The notes beneath the pieces are model-generated. The model saw nothing but the letters and a program-made list of their open reading frames with translations, ran no database searches and was not told the origin of the DNA. Made by a program: the position numbers and the translations under genes. A stretch of DNA of 64,000 bases from Paenibacillus sp. FSL R5-0912 (GTDB lineage Bacteria; Bacillota; Bacilli; Paenibacillales; Paenibacillaceae). Location: the NCBI RefSeq assembly GCF_000758605.1, contig NZ_CP009282.1, positions 1,736,001-1,800,000 of the forward strand, read 5' to 3'. Shown in pieces: positions 18,626 to 28,151 of the stretch; the first letter of the stretch is position 1; each line of letters begins with the position of its first letter.

Positions 18626-20032
18626 ATGAAGCAAACTTCCAGTAAAACCGGAGAAGACAAGAAGCTTAAATGGTGGCAGCTTAGTTTATTGGGCATAGCA
18701 GGGACTATAGGAACCGGATACTTTTTGGGCTCGGGACTGGCCATCTCCATTGGCGGTCCTGCTGTGCTGCTGGCCTACATTTTAGCGGCTGGCGGAACCT
18801 ACGTTGTATTTGATGCGCTGGCAAGGATGACGGCGGAACATCCGGAGCAGGGCTCCTTCCGGTCCTATGCCAAGAAAGCCTTCGGCGGCTGGGCAGGGTT
18901 CGGAAGCGGCTGGGTATATTGGTTCTCGGAGCTGCTGATTATGGGAAGCCAACTCACAGCGTTATCCATCTTTTCGCGTTTTTGGTTTCCGGCCGTACCG
19001 ATGTGGGTTTTTGCTGCCGGGTTTGCCGCAGTGAGCCTGTTGATTGTGTTTTTTGGGAATAAGGGATTTGACCGGGTTGAAAATATACTGGCTGTCATCA
19101 AAGTGGCGGCGATTCTAATGTTTCTTGTGATTGCTGCTGCGCTTCTGGCAGGCTGGATCGGCGGCGGGAAGTTCACACCGAAGGTACCCCTTGGGTATAA
19201 GGCATTGTTTCCGTCAGGGGGCATCGGACTTTGGTCTGCCTTTATTTTTGCTTTTTATGCTTACGGCGGCATTGAGGTGCTGGGGATTATGTCCTACAGG
19301 CTCAAGAAGCCTGAGGAGGCTCCAAAAGCGGGGAAGGTCATGCTGCTCGGTCTGGCTGGGGTGTATGTCCTGTCGATTGGACTTGCGGTGATCATGGTGC
19401 CGTTAAGCGCCTTCAACCCGAAAGAAAGTCCTTTTGTTCTCGCACTCCGCAGTGATCATCTGGCCTTTGTGCCGCATTTGTTTAACGGGGTGCTGATCAT
19501 TGCCGGATTCTCTACGATGACAGCCTCGCTGTATGCCATTACCTCGATGATGATCACTCTTGCGCAGGAAGGCGATGCACCGAAGTTATTCTCGAAGAAA
19601 TGGAAGGATAAATATCCGTTCTATGCCCTATGTCTGATTGCTGCCGGTCTGATAGGCGCTATCATGATGTCATTGTGGCTGCCGGGAAAAGTATATGAAT
19701 ACATTACCACGGCTGCGGGCCTCATGATCCTGTATAACTGGTCCTTTATCTTGCTCTCAGCCGGCCGGCTGCTTAAGCCCAGTTTTCTCAGCGGTGTGAA
19801 ACGCTGGACAGGCCTGGTGCTGATTGCGGCTGCTGTAGCAGGGACACTGTTTCATACGCTCAGCCGCCCGGGCTTCTACATCAGTCTGCTGATTGTTTCA
19901 CTGATTGCGCTGAGTGACTGGATGGTTCAACACTTTCGCGGCAAAAAAGGCGGTACCCGTGAATCCCATTCTCTGCAGGGCGGTCCTGAGTTCCAGATCA
20001 CAGGGATCAGGCTGCGCAAAAACAAGATTTAA
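18626..20032 (+). CDS. APC-superfamily amino acid permease
   Basis: 468 residues with about twelve hydrophobic segments. The first helix carries LLGIAGTIGTGYFLGSGLAI, the unwound substrate-binding motif of amino acid transporters; ARMTAEHPEQGSF follows helix 2, as in the AnsP/GabP/CycA group. The tail is a basic cytosolic extension. GAGGA 7 bases before the ATG at 18626 favours this start over the ATG at 18611. It is probably transcribed with or controlled by the upstream MarR regulator. Substrate is not predictable here. Confidence 0.87.
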   Translation: MKQTSSKTGEDKKLKWWQLSLLGIAGTIGTGYFLGSGLAISIGGPAVLLAYILAAGGTYVVFDALARMTAEHPEQGSFRSYAKKAFGGWAGFGSGWVYWFSELLIMGSQLTALSIFSRFWFPAVPMWVFAAGFAAVSLLIVFFGNKGFDRVENILAVIKVAAILMFLVIAAALLAGWIGGGKFTPKVPLGYKALFPSGGIGLWSAFIFAFYAYGGIEVLGIMSYRLKKPEEAPKAGKVMLLGLAGVYVLSIGLAVIMVPLSAFNPKESPFVLALRSDHLAFVPHLFNGVLIIAGFSTMTASLYAITSMMITLAQEGDAPKLFSKKWKDKYPFYALCLIAAGLIGAIMMSLWLPGKVYEYITTAAGLMILYNWSFILLSAGRLLKPSFLSGVKRWTGLVLIAAAVAGTLFHTLSRPGFYISLLIVSLIALSDWMVQHFRGKKGGTRESHSLQGGPEFQITGIRLRKNKI

Positions 20033-20068
20033 TAATAAACGGTAAAGATGGATAAAGGACAGCCACCA

Positions 20069-20098
20069 AGAAGGCCCGCGAAAGCTCGCGGGCCTTCT
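20069..20098 (+). terminator. Hairpin after the permease gene
   Basis: AGAAGGCCCGCG pairs perfectly with CGCGGGCCTTCT around AAAGCT. The following bases are ATATATG rather than a T-run, so termination strength is uncertain. Confidence 0.7.
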
Positions 20099-20191
20099 AT
20101 ATATGTGGAGTGTGCTTTAAACTTAGGTGTATTAAATAATGCCGTAGGAACCACAATAAGCAGGATGTGATTACAAAGAAGGTGGTTCGCC

Positions 20192-21472
20192 ATGAAAGGT
20201 TCAAAAGGAGCATTAATTGCACTTGCTTCCATTCCGTTAATCATGACACTTGGCAATTCCATGCTGTTGCCTATTCTGCCGCAGATCTCCAAAAAGCTTG
20301 GTATCACTGCTTTTCAGGTCAGTATGATCATCACGGTGTATGGCCTGATTGCGATCTTGATGATTCCGGTTGCCGGTTACTTATCGGATCGCTATGGGCG
20401 AAAAATCGTTATCTTACCCAGTCTTTTCCTTGCAGCCATAGGCGGAGCTATTTGTGTTGCCGCTGCCTGGTTCTTAACCGGAGTCACTGCTTACTGGGTC
20501 ATCCTCGGAGGGCGTTTAGTCCAGGGGGTTGGAGCCGCAGGAGCCTTTCCGATCGTCCTTCCCTTTGTAGGCGATCTGTTCAAAGATGAGAAAGAGGTTA
20601 GTAAAGGATTGGGAATCATTGAGACCTCCAACACCTTCGGTAAAGTATTAAGTCCAATCCTTGGTGCTTATCTCGGGACATTGCTATGGTATGCACCCTT
20701 CATCGCGATTCCAGTCCTGTGTATGATTTCCTTTGCGCTTGTTGTATTTCTGGTGAAGAAACCCAAGTCGGAGGAGAAGGCCGAAAAGAAAAGCATTGGG
20801 CAATTCTTAACCGGCATCAAAGAAATCCTGCATGAAAGGGGCCGCTGGCTGTATGCCATATTTGCGATAGGCGGAATCTGTATGTTCGCAACCTTCGGCG
20901 TGCTATTCTATTTATCGGAGACGCTGGAGTCGGAGTATAACCTGCATGGGGCCTCCAAGGGGTTTGTACTGGCCATCCCCCTTGCACTTCTGTGTCTGGC
21001 CTCCTACGGAAGCGGCAAAATCATCGGCAAAAATAAGCTGTTAATGAAATGGATCGGTTTCGGAGGTATGGCGGTGCTTACTACAGCCATGCTGATCACA
21101 GGCTTTAGCCAGAATATATATTTCATGGTAGGCTTCTTAAGTTTAAGCGGAGTTGGGATTGGTGTGGTTCTGCCCTGCATGGATGCGCTGATTACGGAGG
21201 GAATAGACAAAGAGAACCGTGGAACAATCACTTCCTTATACAGCAGCATGAGGTTTATCGGGGTTGCGCTGGGCCCGCCGGTCGTGTCCCTTCTAATGAA
21301 CCGGGGGCATTGGGTCTTATTTGGCACTATGGCAGCCGTAGGGGCAGCTGGCGGACTGTTGTCCTTTTTCGCTGTTACTCCAAGCAAAGGGGAGGCTGGA
21401 GGCGAGAACAATTTGAAGCAAACCAGCATGAAGCTTAAAAAAGGAAATCCGATGCGCCAGCGTGTCCGTTAG
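20192..21472 (+). CDS. MFS drug/proton antiporter family transporter
   Basis: 426 residues with twelve predicted membrane helices. The MFS loop 2-3 motif is GYLSDRYGRKIVI, and motif C-like GRLVQGVGAAGAFPIV lies in helix 4-5, typical of 12- or 14-helix exporters of the YitG/Bmr kind. The C-terminus is a short basic tail. AAGAAGGTGG precedes the ATG. It stands alone, converging with the helicase gene 11 bases away. It probably exports small hydrophobic compounds; the substrate is inferred only from class. Confidence 0.86.
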   Translation: MKGSKGALIALASIPLIMTLGNSMLLPILPQISKKLGITAFQVSMIITVYGLIAILMIPVAGYLSDRYGRKIVILPSLFLAAIGGAICVAAAWFLTGVTAYWVILGGRLVQGVGAAGAFPIVLPFVGDLFKDEKEVSKGLGIIETSNTFGKVLSPILGAYLGTLLWYAPFIAIPVLCMISFALVVFLVKKPKSEEKAEKKSIGQFLTGIKEILHERGRWLYAIFAIGGICMFATFGVLFYLSETLESEYNLHGASKGFVLAIPLALLCLASYGSGKIIGKNKLLMKWIGFGGMAVLTTAMLITGFSQNIYFMVGFLSLSGVGIGVVLPCMDALITEGIDKENRGTITSLYSSMRFIGVALGPPVVSLLMNRGHWVLFGTMAAVGAAGGLLSFFAVTPSKGEAGGENNLKQTSMKLKKGNPMRQRVR

Positions 21473-21483
21473 AGCGGTTGATA

Positions 21484-23406
21484 TCAAATTTTATCAAATT
21501 TCTCCTGTACAAACTTCTCCAGCACCCTGAAATCCTCGGTAACACGCTTGAAGGGTAAAGCTCCCAGCACCTTATCCCGGTAGTCCTTATGGGCTGCAGC
21601 GGACAGACGGGAATCGAGGATACTGAGCACACCCAGGTCCGTTTCACTGCGGATCAGACGCCCGGTGCCCTGTCTCAACCGGAGCAGCATGTCCGGGACG
21701 AATACGTCTTTCAAGGGGTCCCCGGCCAAGGAGGCCTTATATTCATAGACCGGATCGGCAGGAACCGGGAAGGGGAGCCTGACCACAATTAACTGCGATA
21801 AATCGGAGCCTGCGATATTTACGCCCTCCCAGAATACCCCCGTACTCAGCAAAACGCCTTTACTGGCCCGGAATTCAGCGATTATCCCGTCCTGGGACGA
21901 GCCTTCCCTCTGCACATGCAGCGCCCAATTAAGCTTCTCGGCGCTTAGCTTCTTATGAATGTACTTCATATCCTCTTTTGCCGAAAAAAGCACCAGTGTC
22001 CGCCCGTCCGTCAAATTACAGAGTCTCAGCATCTCCTTGTACGCTGCTTCCAGATAGGCTTCCCGGTTGTTGTGGTTATAGTAGGGAACGTTCCTGGCAA
22101 TGTACATCAGGGTGTGGTTATCGTAATCAAATGGTGAAGCCTGGCGCTCCATATAATCTCCCCGGTATCCGAGAGACTCTGTCAGATAAGCGTATTGTTC
22201 CTCCAGCGTATCTCCGGACTGGCACAGGGTTGCTGACGTTAAGATGACAGAGGTCTTCCCGTTAAACAAGCTGTGTTTCAGGAACTGGCTTATACCTTTG
22301 GGACAGATACTGACCGTGCTCTCCCCCCGCGTATGGCTTGCCCAGATCAGATAGTTGTCCTCCGCTCCGGCGAGTACAGCAAAGAGGTCGATAAGTCCGT
22401 TTATGGCTTCAAAAGCATTGTCAATCTCCCGCTCACGCCGGGAAGTGAAGACGGACAGGCTGAGACTGAACTCTTTCAATACCTGAATTCCCCGCTGCAG
22501 CGGGACTCCTGTAATCTCCGATACTTTGATCCGGTCATTGTCCTGCTTGGCTGTGTGCAGCAGATCCGCCTCTACCTGTCTGAAAATATCTCCGGCGCAT
22601 CTTTTTATGAATTTATACTGTGCCATTAGCCCCTTATCTGCGGATTGCCTGAAAAGAATCTGTAGGGCGTCCTCCAGTATGCGGCAGGTTCCCCGGAAGG
22701 TGAATTCGAGCGTTCTTGCATCTCTGACCTTTGCTTCGAGATTATGCGCTTCATCTATTATGATCAGCGCCGGCCGTTCCGTAATTAAGCCCTTGGTTCC
22801 TTCCTTCTTCTTAATCAGGTCACGGATAAGCAGGTCCTGATTAACGATAATGAAATCCATGTCGCCGGGGCCGGCATTAATTTTGGCCCTCATCTCGTAG
22901 AACGAACAGGTGCTACGGTAATGGCATTGCTCAAATTTGCAATCATTCACACAAACACCGGACCACACCGCGTCGCTAACACCGCCCTCAATATCTGCCC
23001 GCTCATCGATCCCGTAATTCACAATACGTTCGGCAAGCGCAGACAGGGGGGAAGCGGCAGCATCCGGCTTGTATAGTTCAGCAGCCCTATACCGGCAGGC
23101 ATATTGCCCCATCCCTTTCCCTACTACGGAGCGGACCGAAGTGAACCCGAGCCGGCTGCCGATGAACCGCAGATCTTTATGGATCTGTTCGGAGAGCTGG
23201 ATGGAGGAGGTGGCAATAACGACCGGCTGCCGGGAGATCTGGTTAATGAGCAGGCCGGGTATAAGGTAGGCGAAAGACTTGCCGATGCCGACTCCGGCCT
23301 CAATCATCGCATTGCGGCTATGTACATAAGCATCCGCGATATCCAGAGACATATCCTGCTGGCCGAGCCTCTCTGTGAGGCCGATCCGGGGAAACCGGTC
23401 ATACAT
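21484..23406 (-). CDS. DinG/XPD-like iron-sulfur helicase
   Basis: An SF2 5'-3' DNA helicase. Counting from the ATG at 23406: Walker A GVGIGKS (38-44); iron-sulfur cysteines 104, 156, 161 and 167, with the 5- and 6-residue spacings of E. coli DinG; DEAH box IIDEAHNLE; helicase C-terminal motifs TGVFWEGVNIAG and RLRQGTGRLIRS. No exonuclease domain is present. The frame continues upstream with protein-like sequence (WLNDLYKLQKRELKKDIEP, then ALVNAIFR), and no usable ATG, GTG or TTG codon was found there, so the true start may lie near 23500 at an unusual codon. It probably acts in repair of R-loops or damaged DNA. Confidence 0.83.
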   Translation of the reverse strand: MYDRFPRIGLTERLGQQDMSLDIADAYVHSRNAMIEAGVGIGKSFAYLIPGLLINQISRQPVVIATSSIQLSEQIHKDLRFIGSRLGFTSVRSVVGKGMGQYACRYRAAELYKPDAAASPLSALAERIVNYGIDERADIEGGVSDAVWSGVCVNDCKFEQCHYRSTCSFYEMRAKINAGPGDMDFIIVNQDLLIRDLIKKKEGTKGLITERPALIIIDEAHNLEAKVRDARTLEFTFRGTCRILEDALQILFRQSADKGLMAQYKFIKRCAGDIFRQVEADLLHTAKQDNDRIKVSEITGVPLQRGIQVLKEFSLSLSVFTSRREREIDNAFEAINGLIDLFAVLAGAEDNYLIWASHTRGESTVSICPKGISQFLKHSLFNGKTSVILTSATLCQSGDTLEEQYAYLTESLGYRGDYMERQASPFDYDNHTLMYIARNVPYYNHNNREAYLEAAYKEMLRLCNLTDGRTLVLFSAKEDMKYIHKKLSAEKLNWALHVQREGSSQDGIIAEFRASKGVLLSTGVFWEGVNIAGSDLSQLIVVRLPFPVPADPVYEYKASLAGDPLKDVFVPDMLLRLRQGTGRLIRSETDLGVLSILDSRLSAAAHKDYRDKVLGALPFKRVTEDFRVLEKFVQEKFDKI

Positions 23407-23750
23407 CCGGAAGATGGCATTGACCAGAGCGGGTTCGATGTCCTTTTTCAGCTCCCGCTTCTGTAATTTATAGAGATCATTTAACCAGCTGATAACGACC
23501 GCCCCTTTTCTATAATCAATGATGTGCCTGTCCCGTATCTATTTGGGTGAGGTTGTTATTATCATAGATGAAGCGCTAACAGTCAAGGGTTAGAATGTAA
23601 TTTAATGGATTTTGGACACCTTTAACCTTTTCAGATACACTACAAGAAGTAGATGTTTTGCACACTTGAAGGGCGATTATATTTCGGGTATTAACATATA
23701 ATGGGACAAGAATCTAAGTCTGCGGACTTATACAGAACAGGAGAGATACA
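23407..23750. other. Intergenic region with possible helicase N-terminal extension
   Basis: Bases 23407 to about 23500 probably encode the first 30 or so residues of the helicase on the minus strand, preceded by AAAAGGGG. The remainder contains TATAAT at 23697-23702 before the divergent zinc-ribbon gene, without a well-spaced -35. Nothing else was seen. Confidence 0.45.
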
Positions 23751-25037
23751 ATGAGTGAGCGTCTGCCCTGTCAGACTCCGGGCTGTGAGGCGACCATTCT
23801 TCCTGCAACGGCGCATAAAACAGGTGGAATCTGCATGCCTTGTCATCAGAGGAAGCTTACGCTTGCGGAGAAGGCATATATTGAGCAAAACCGCAAAGAG
23901 GTTAATTTGTATGCCGGTGTAGGGGATTTGGTTGAAATTCTTAAAATCATGCACCAGCCGCGGAAATACAACCCTCTTATCCAAGAAGTACCCTATCCCA
24001 AGACCGCGAAGGAGCTCTATCATCAGCTGACGGAAAGCGGACGGGAGCGTCTGGTGGCTTACGCGGTTACCTTAATGGAGGAAGAGGATTTTGACCAGGC
24101 GGAAACCATTCTATTGTCGCTTACCTGTTATACAGACACCCGGATTGGGCGGGGGCTTGAGGTGTTTTTTCGCAAAGGCAAGTATTATCCTGCAATTCTC
24201 TATAAGGACGCAGGAGCCGTTATACGTGATCAGCTCATGGATCAAGTGGAACGCGATCCGGTAAATCGTAATCACTTGCTGCTGGCGCTGGCCTGGATTG
24301 GCGATGAAGAGGTGGCCCGGCTGTTTGCGAAATGGAGGCAGTCGCCGCCGGAGTGGGCCTCAGAGTTATACCAGTCTCCGGAAGCCTATGCTCACGAAGC
24401 GGGCTGGGAATTAGATGCCGGAGGCAGAAAGAGGCTGTTGTTTCACCCGGAAAGTTACCTTTTTAAAGTGTGCGGGGAAGACAATAAGGGAGTATCCCGG
24501 GATCTTTCAGCGGTGAAGACTTTACAGACAGGAGCCTATTCCTGCCCATGGTGCAGAAGTAAGTTGACAGTTATTTTTGATTACGACTTGCACAATTCAT
24601 TAGTCCAGTTTATGGAGCTCTCCGGCCGATATTTGAGAATTGCCGCCTGTTTGCACTGTAATTGTTACGGCACCGTGTTTATGAAAGTGGATCTGGATGG
24701 CGGCTATGCATGGAGCGAATATAATACTGTTCCTGACTACTTGCCTGATAACGAAAGCGAGTTGGAAGAACCGGCATGGCATTGTATGCAGCTGTCGGAA
24801 CAGCCGGCAGGCAGCTATGAAAATGCACATTGGATGCTTGAGGCGCCGGCATCACAAATCGGGGGACATCCGACCTGGATTCAGGATGCGGAATATCCCG
24901 CATGCCCATGCTGCTCGGAGACCATGGAATTTATCGCGCAGATGGATATGGAACAAGCAGAGGACAGCGAGGGAATCTATTATGCATTTCTGTGCAGGGA
25001 TTGCCTGATCACAGCTGTGAATTATCAGCAGACATAG
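23751..25037 (+). CDS. Zinc-ribbon protein with YwqG/DUF1963-like end, unknown function
   Basis: 428 residues, soluble. An N-terminal zinc ribbon is suggested by Cys7, Cys12, Cys28 and Cys31 (LPCQTPGCEA, GICMPCHQ). Residues about 60-230 are helical with HEAT-like character (DRDPVNRNHLLLAL-type helices). Two further pairs, CPWC with CLHC and CPCC with CRDC, would make more ribbons. The end, SQIGGHPTWIQDAEYPACPCC, matches the DUF1963 (YwqG) signature, a family found beside polymorphic toxins and in stand-alone form. AGGAGAG precedes the ATG. No toxin gene lies nearby. Function unknown. Confidence 0.75.
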   Translation: MSERLPCQTPGCEATILPATAHKTGGICMPCHQRKLTLAEKAYIEQNRKEVNLYAGVGDLVEILKIMHQPRKYNPLIQEVPYPKTAKELYHQLTESGRERLVAYAVTLMEEEDFDQAETILLSLTCYTDTRIGRGLEVFFRKGKYYPAILYKDAGAVIRDQLMDQVERDPVNRNHLLLALAWIGDEEVARLFAKWRQSPPEWASELYQSPEAYAHEAGWELDAGGRKRLLFHPESYLFKVCGEDNKGVSRDLSAVKTLQTGAYSCPWCRSKLTVIFDYDLHNSLVQFMELSGRYLRIAACLHCNCYGTVFMKVDLDGGYAWSEYNTVPDYLPDNESELEEPAWHCMQLSEQPAGSYENAHWMLEAPASQIGGHPTWIQDAEYPACPCCSETMEFIAQMDMEQAEDSEGIYYAFLCRDCLITAVNYQQT

Positions 25038-25114
25038 GCCTGCTTTTGTCACAGATAAGTTCCAGACAACATGTTACCATGGATGGAAAATAAACTGGCC
25101 GCGGGAGCTGCTAT

Positions 25115-26530
25115 ATGAGTTGTTTTTCCGTTCATCACAAGATGCATTATTCGCTGTATTCCTTTGCCGAACACAGTCCGGATCCGATTTACATTCTAGG
25201 CACTGATAAAAAGGTGAGTTACGCCAATTCAAACTTCGTCGAGCTATACGGCTGGACAATGGAGGAGCTGAACCAGTACGATTTCCCGCATGTCCCTATG
25301 GTGCTTAGGAACGAGCTTGCACAGATGTATGTTTTCATTGACCAGGGGCAGCGGCTGTTTGCCCTCGACACCTTTCGGATTAAACGGAACGGTGAGCTGA
25401 TCAGTGTCAAAATAACCATCTCTCCTGTAAAAGATCTGGAAGGGCGCATTACGGCTTATGTATGTGTGCTGCGGGATGTAACGGAGATCAAATTCTCAGA
25501 GCTGAAATATTATAAACTTTTTAATGAAGCGAATGATCCTATCTTCATTTATGAACAGGATGAGGGGGGCAAACCCTCGAAGTTCCTGGATGTGAATGAA
25601 GCAGCCTGCCGGATGCTGGGCTATACACGCCGCGAACTGCTGGACAAGACTCCTTATTCCATCGCTGCGGAGGTGCTGGTGCCTGAGGTGGACAAGACGT
25701 TTGGGTGTATTCTTAGCGGAGAAGGGATGTTCGTCGAATGGGTTCAGGTAACGAAAGACGGCAAGGAGATCCCGGTGGAGATCAGTGCAAAGCCGTTTAA
25801 GCTGAATGGCCGGGAAATGGTAATTTCGATTACCCGTGACATGACAGAGCGAAAGAAAACCGAAGAGTTCCTGAGGTATAACGAGAGCTTGTCCATGATA
25901 GGTGAGTTGTCAGCAGGCATTGCACATGAAATCCGCAATCCGCTGACCAGTATCCGGGGGTTCGTCCAACTGCTCTATTCCCAGTCTAAGATGAATAAGG
26001 AGCTGCACGAGATAATTTTATCTGAAGTGGACAGGATTAATTCTATTATCAGCGAACTGCTGCTCCTGGGCAAGGAGATGCCGTCAGAAATGTCAGACTG
26101 TAATCTGGTCCAGCTGTTAAGCCAAGTAGTCGTACTGCTGAATGCCCAGGCGCATTTGACAGACAACGAAATTATTATGCACACGGACCTCGACAGACTG
26201 CTTCTTAGATGTGCGGACAACAAGCTGAAGCAGGTCTTTATCAATATGCTGAAAAATGCGATAGAAGCAAGTCCGCACGGAGCAGAAATTACCGTAGAGC
26301 TGAGCCGTGAGGGGAATATAGGAGTTATTCGCATCACGGATAATGGGCCAGGCATACCGGCAGAGCTTATTAGCCAGATCGGTTCGCCGTTCTTTACGAC
26401 CAAACCGGGAGGCAATGGGCTTGGTGTTATGATCAGCAAGAAAATCATACATAATCACAAGGGGACTCTCCAATTCTTGACGAACCTGCCGGCAGGGACG
26501 ATAGTTGAGATTATTCTGCCTGTGCTTTAA
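25115..26530 (+). CDS. Cytosolic PAS-PAS sensor histidine kinase, KinA-like
   Basis: 471 residues with no membrane segment. PAS 1 spans about 17-125 (AEHSPDPIYILGTDKKVSYAN) and PAS 2 about 130-250 (LFNEANDPIFIYEQ, ending ITRDMTERKKTEE). HisKA carries phospho-acceptor His271 in GIAHEIRNPLTSIRGFVQLL, followed by HATPase_c with NMLKNAIEAS, DNGPGIP and GGNGLGVMISKKII. This is the architecture of the sporulation phosphorelay kinases that phosphorylate Spo0F, and no partner regulator is adjacent, which suits that role; the assignment to sporulation is inference. GGGAG lies before the ATG. A terminator follows. Confidence 0.87.
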   Translation: MSCFSVHHKMHYSLYSFAEHSPDPIYILGTDKKVSYANSNFVELYGWTMEELNQYDFPHVPMVLRNELAQMYVFIDQGQRLFALDTFRIKRNGELISVKITISPVKDLEGRITAYVCVLRDVTEIKFSELKYYKLFNEANDPIFIYEQDEGGKPSKFLDVNEAACRMLGYTRRELLDKTPYSIAAEVLVPEVDKTFGCILSGEGMFVEWVQVTKDGKEIPVEISAKPFKLNGREMVISITRDMTERKKTEEFLRYNESLSMIGELSAGIAHEIRNPLTSIRGFVQLLYSQSKMNKELHEIILSEVDRINSIISELLLLGKEMPSEMSDCNLVQLLSQVVVLLNAQAHLTDNEIIMHTDLDRLLLRCADNKLKQVFINMLKNAIEASPHGAEITVELSREGNIGVIRITDNGPGIPAELISQIGSPFFTTKPGGNGLGVMISKKIIHNHKGTLQFLTNLPAGTIVEIILPVL

Positions 26531-26560
26531 TGATTAGAGTGTACATACATAGCATCCCCT

Positions 26561-26601
26561 AAGAGCAGGAGGTCAGGAAATAGACCTCACTGCTCTTTTG
26601 A
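26561..26601 (+). terminator. Rho-independent terminator of the PAS kinase gene
   Basis: AAGAGCAGGAGGTC pairs with GACCTCACTGCTCTT around an 8-base loop, with one mismatch, and is followed by TTGATTTT. Confidence 0.88.
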
Positions 26602-26931
26602 TTTTACTGACACCTTTGGTGATTCCAAACTGACGGAGATTCTCTAGATCTTTGAGCCGGAAGTTACACCGGGATTAACCCGGCTGACATGTTCAAGTAT
26701 TCCGACGTTGACGATCCGGTCAAAGATCTGGCTCCTCCAAAGATATATTCAAAAAAAGTCCCTTCTTTTCTGGAAATATAGATTGATTAGACAAAACGCC
26801 GGGAAACATACATGTGACCGGCGACAAAGGCTGGGGAAAGTCGAGTTTCGTTATTTGAAATTAGGGGTATATAAGCTATATTTTCGAAATATAAACGTCA
26901 GCAAGCCACAAGTCGGAAAGTGAGGGTCCTC
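26602..26931. other. Intergenic region before the hybrid kinase pair
   Basis: It contains CCGGG/CCCGG and GCCGG/CCGGC hairpins (near 26673 and 26800) and an open stretch ending in KIYSKKVPSFLEI-stop near 26782 that could be a gene fragment but is unrecognised. The perfect inverted repeat TATATTT-TCG-AAATATA at 26877-26893, about 40 bases before the start codon, is a candidate operator. Confidence 0.45.
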
Positions 26932-28134
26932 ATGGATTTCCCAGTCAACATCCTTCTCGTAGACGATCACCCCGAAAACTTGCTTGCCATTGAGGCCCTT
27001 CTAAGCGGAGAACCCTACCATCTATTTCGGGCATATTCCGGGGTAGAGGCTTTGCGCTGTTTATTGGAAGAAGAATTTGCCGTCATCGTCATGGATGTGC
27101 AAATGCCGGGAATGGACGGGCTGGAGACGGCACGCCTCATCCGGACCCGGGAGAAAAACAATTACGTGCCTATCATCTTTGTGACTGCGACCAGCAATGC
27201 AATGGAGGATATCTTCGCAGGCCATTCAGTCGGAGCTATGGACTATATGACGAAGCCCTTCGTCCCGCAGCTGTTCAAATCCAAAATCGAAGGGTATGTC
27301 AGCATGTATGAAGCTAACAAAACCCTGCAGATCCAAAGCGACATGCTCAAGCAACAAGCGAAGCAGATGGAGAAAACGAATCAGGAGCTCAGAGAGGCCA
27401 AGGAAGCGGCGGAAATCGCATCCCGTGCGAAATCAGAATTTCTGGCCATGATGAGCCATGAAATTCGGACTCCGCTGAATGGAATCATAGGCATGTCTGA
27501 TCTGCTGCTCACCTCCGATTTGCCGGAAGAATATGCTGAGATGGCGGGAATTATCCACACGAGCAGCAATGCACTGCTTTCGGTCATCAATCCTATTCTC
27601 GATTATTCCAAAATTGAATCCGGAAAGATGGAAGTGGAAGCGGCGCCGTTCTCCCTTCAGGACTGCCTGACTGAAACGATTGATTTGTTCACAGCCAAAA
27701 CCAGGGAACGGAATCTGGAGATGGCTGTGACCGTAGATCCTTCGGTTCCGACTTATATAATGGGAGATATGACCCGCCTCCGTCAGGTATTGAATAATCT
27801 GGTGGGCAATGCAGTGAAATTCACCCATGAAGGCAGTATATACATAAGGGTTAACAAGCTGTCCGAAGAGGCGAATACGCTTACGCTTGAATTTATAATT
27901 AAAGATACGGGGATCGGAATTCCCCCGGATAAGATAAACGAACTGTTCCAGCCCTTCTCCCAGTTGGATGCCTCTACAACACGCAGGTTCGGAGGCACGG
28001 GGCTGGGATTATCGATCAGCAAATCTTTAGTTGAATTAATGGGCGGCAGCATCCGGGTAGAACCGTCGATTGAACCTGGCGCCACCTTTGTTTTTACCAT
28101 TTCAGTCAAACAATTCCAAGTAAATAATGCATAA
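26932..28134 (+). CDS. Response-regulator-headed hybrid histidine kinase
   Basis: 400 residues, soluble. An N-terminal receiver (phospho-Asp55 in [11 protein letters not shown], Lys in MTKPF) is joined by a coiled coil (about 125-165) to HisKA (His176 in [13 protein letters not shown]) and HATPase_c ([26 protein letters not shown]). The receiver-first order means it can be controlled by another kinase. The ATG at 26932 has GTGAGGG just upstream and is preferred over the GTG at 26920. It ends 17 bases before the poly-HAMP kinase, so the two are almost surely one operon and signalling pair. Confidence 0.86.
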   Translation: MDFPVNILLVDDHPENLLAIEALLSGEPYHLFRAYSGVEALRCLLEEEFAVIVMDVQMPGMDGLETARLIRTREKNNYVPIIFVTATSNAMEDIFAGHSVGAMDYMTKPFVPQLFKSKIEGYVSMYEANKTLQIQSDMLKQQAKQMEKTNQELREAKEAAEIASRAKSEFLAMMSHEIRTPLNGIIGMSDLLLTSDLPEEYAEMAGIIHTSSNALLSVINPILDYSKIESGKMEVEAAPFSLQDCLTETIDLFTAKTRERNLEMAVTVDPSVPTYIMGDMTRLRQVLNNLVGNAVKFTHEGSIYIRVNKLSEEANTLTLEFIIKDTGIGIPPDKINELFQPFSQLDASTTRRFGGTGLGLSISKSLVELMGGSIRVEPSIEPGATFVFTISVKQFQVNNA

Positions 28135-28151
28135 GGGGCAGGGTTGATACT

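Noticed and set aside
26795..26860. Cyclic di-GMP riboswitch before the hybrid kinase pair
   Set aside because: A GCCGG/CCGGC hairpin and an ACAAAGGC word were suggestive, but the conserved core and second stem of the GEMM motif are absent.
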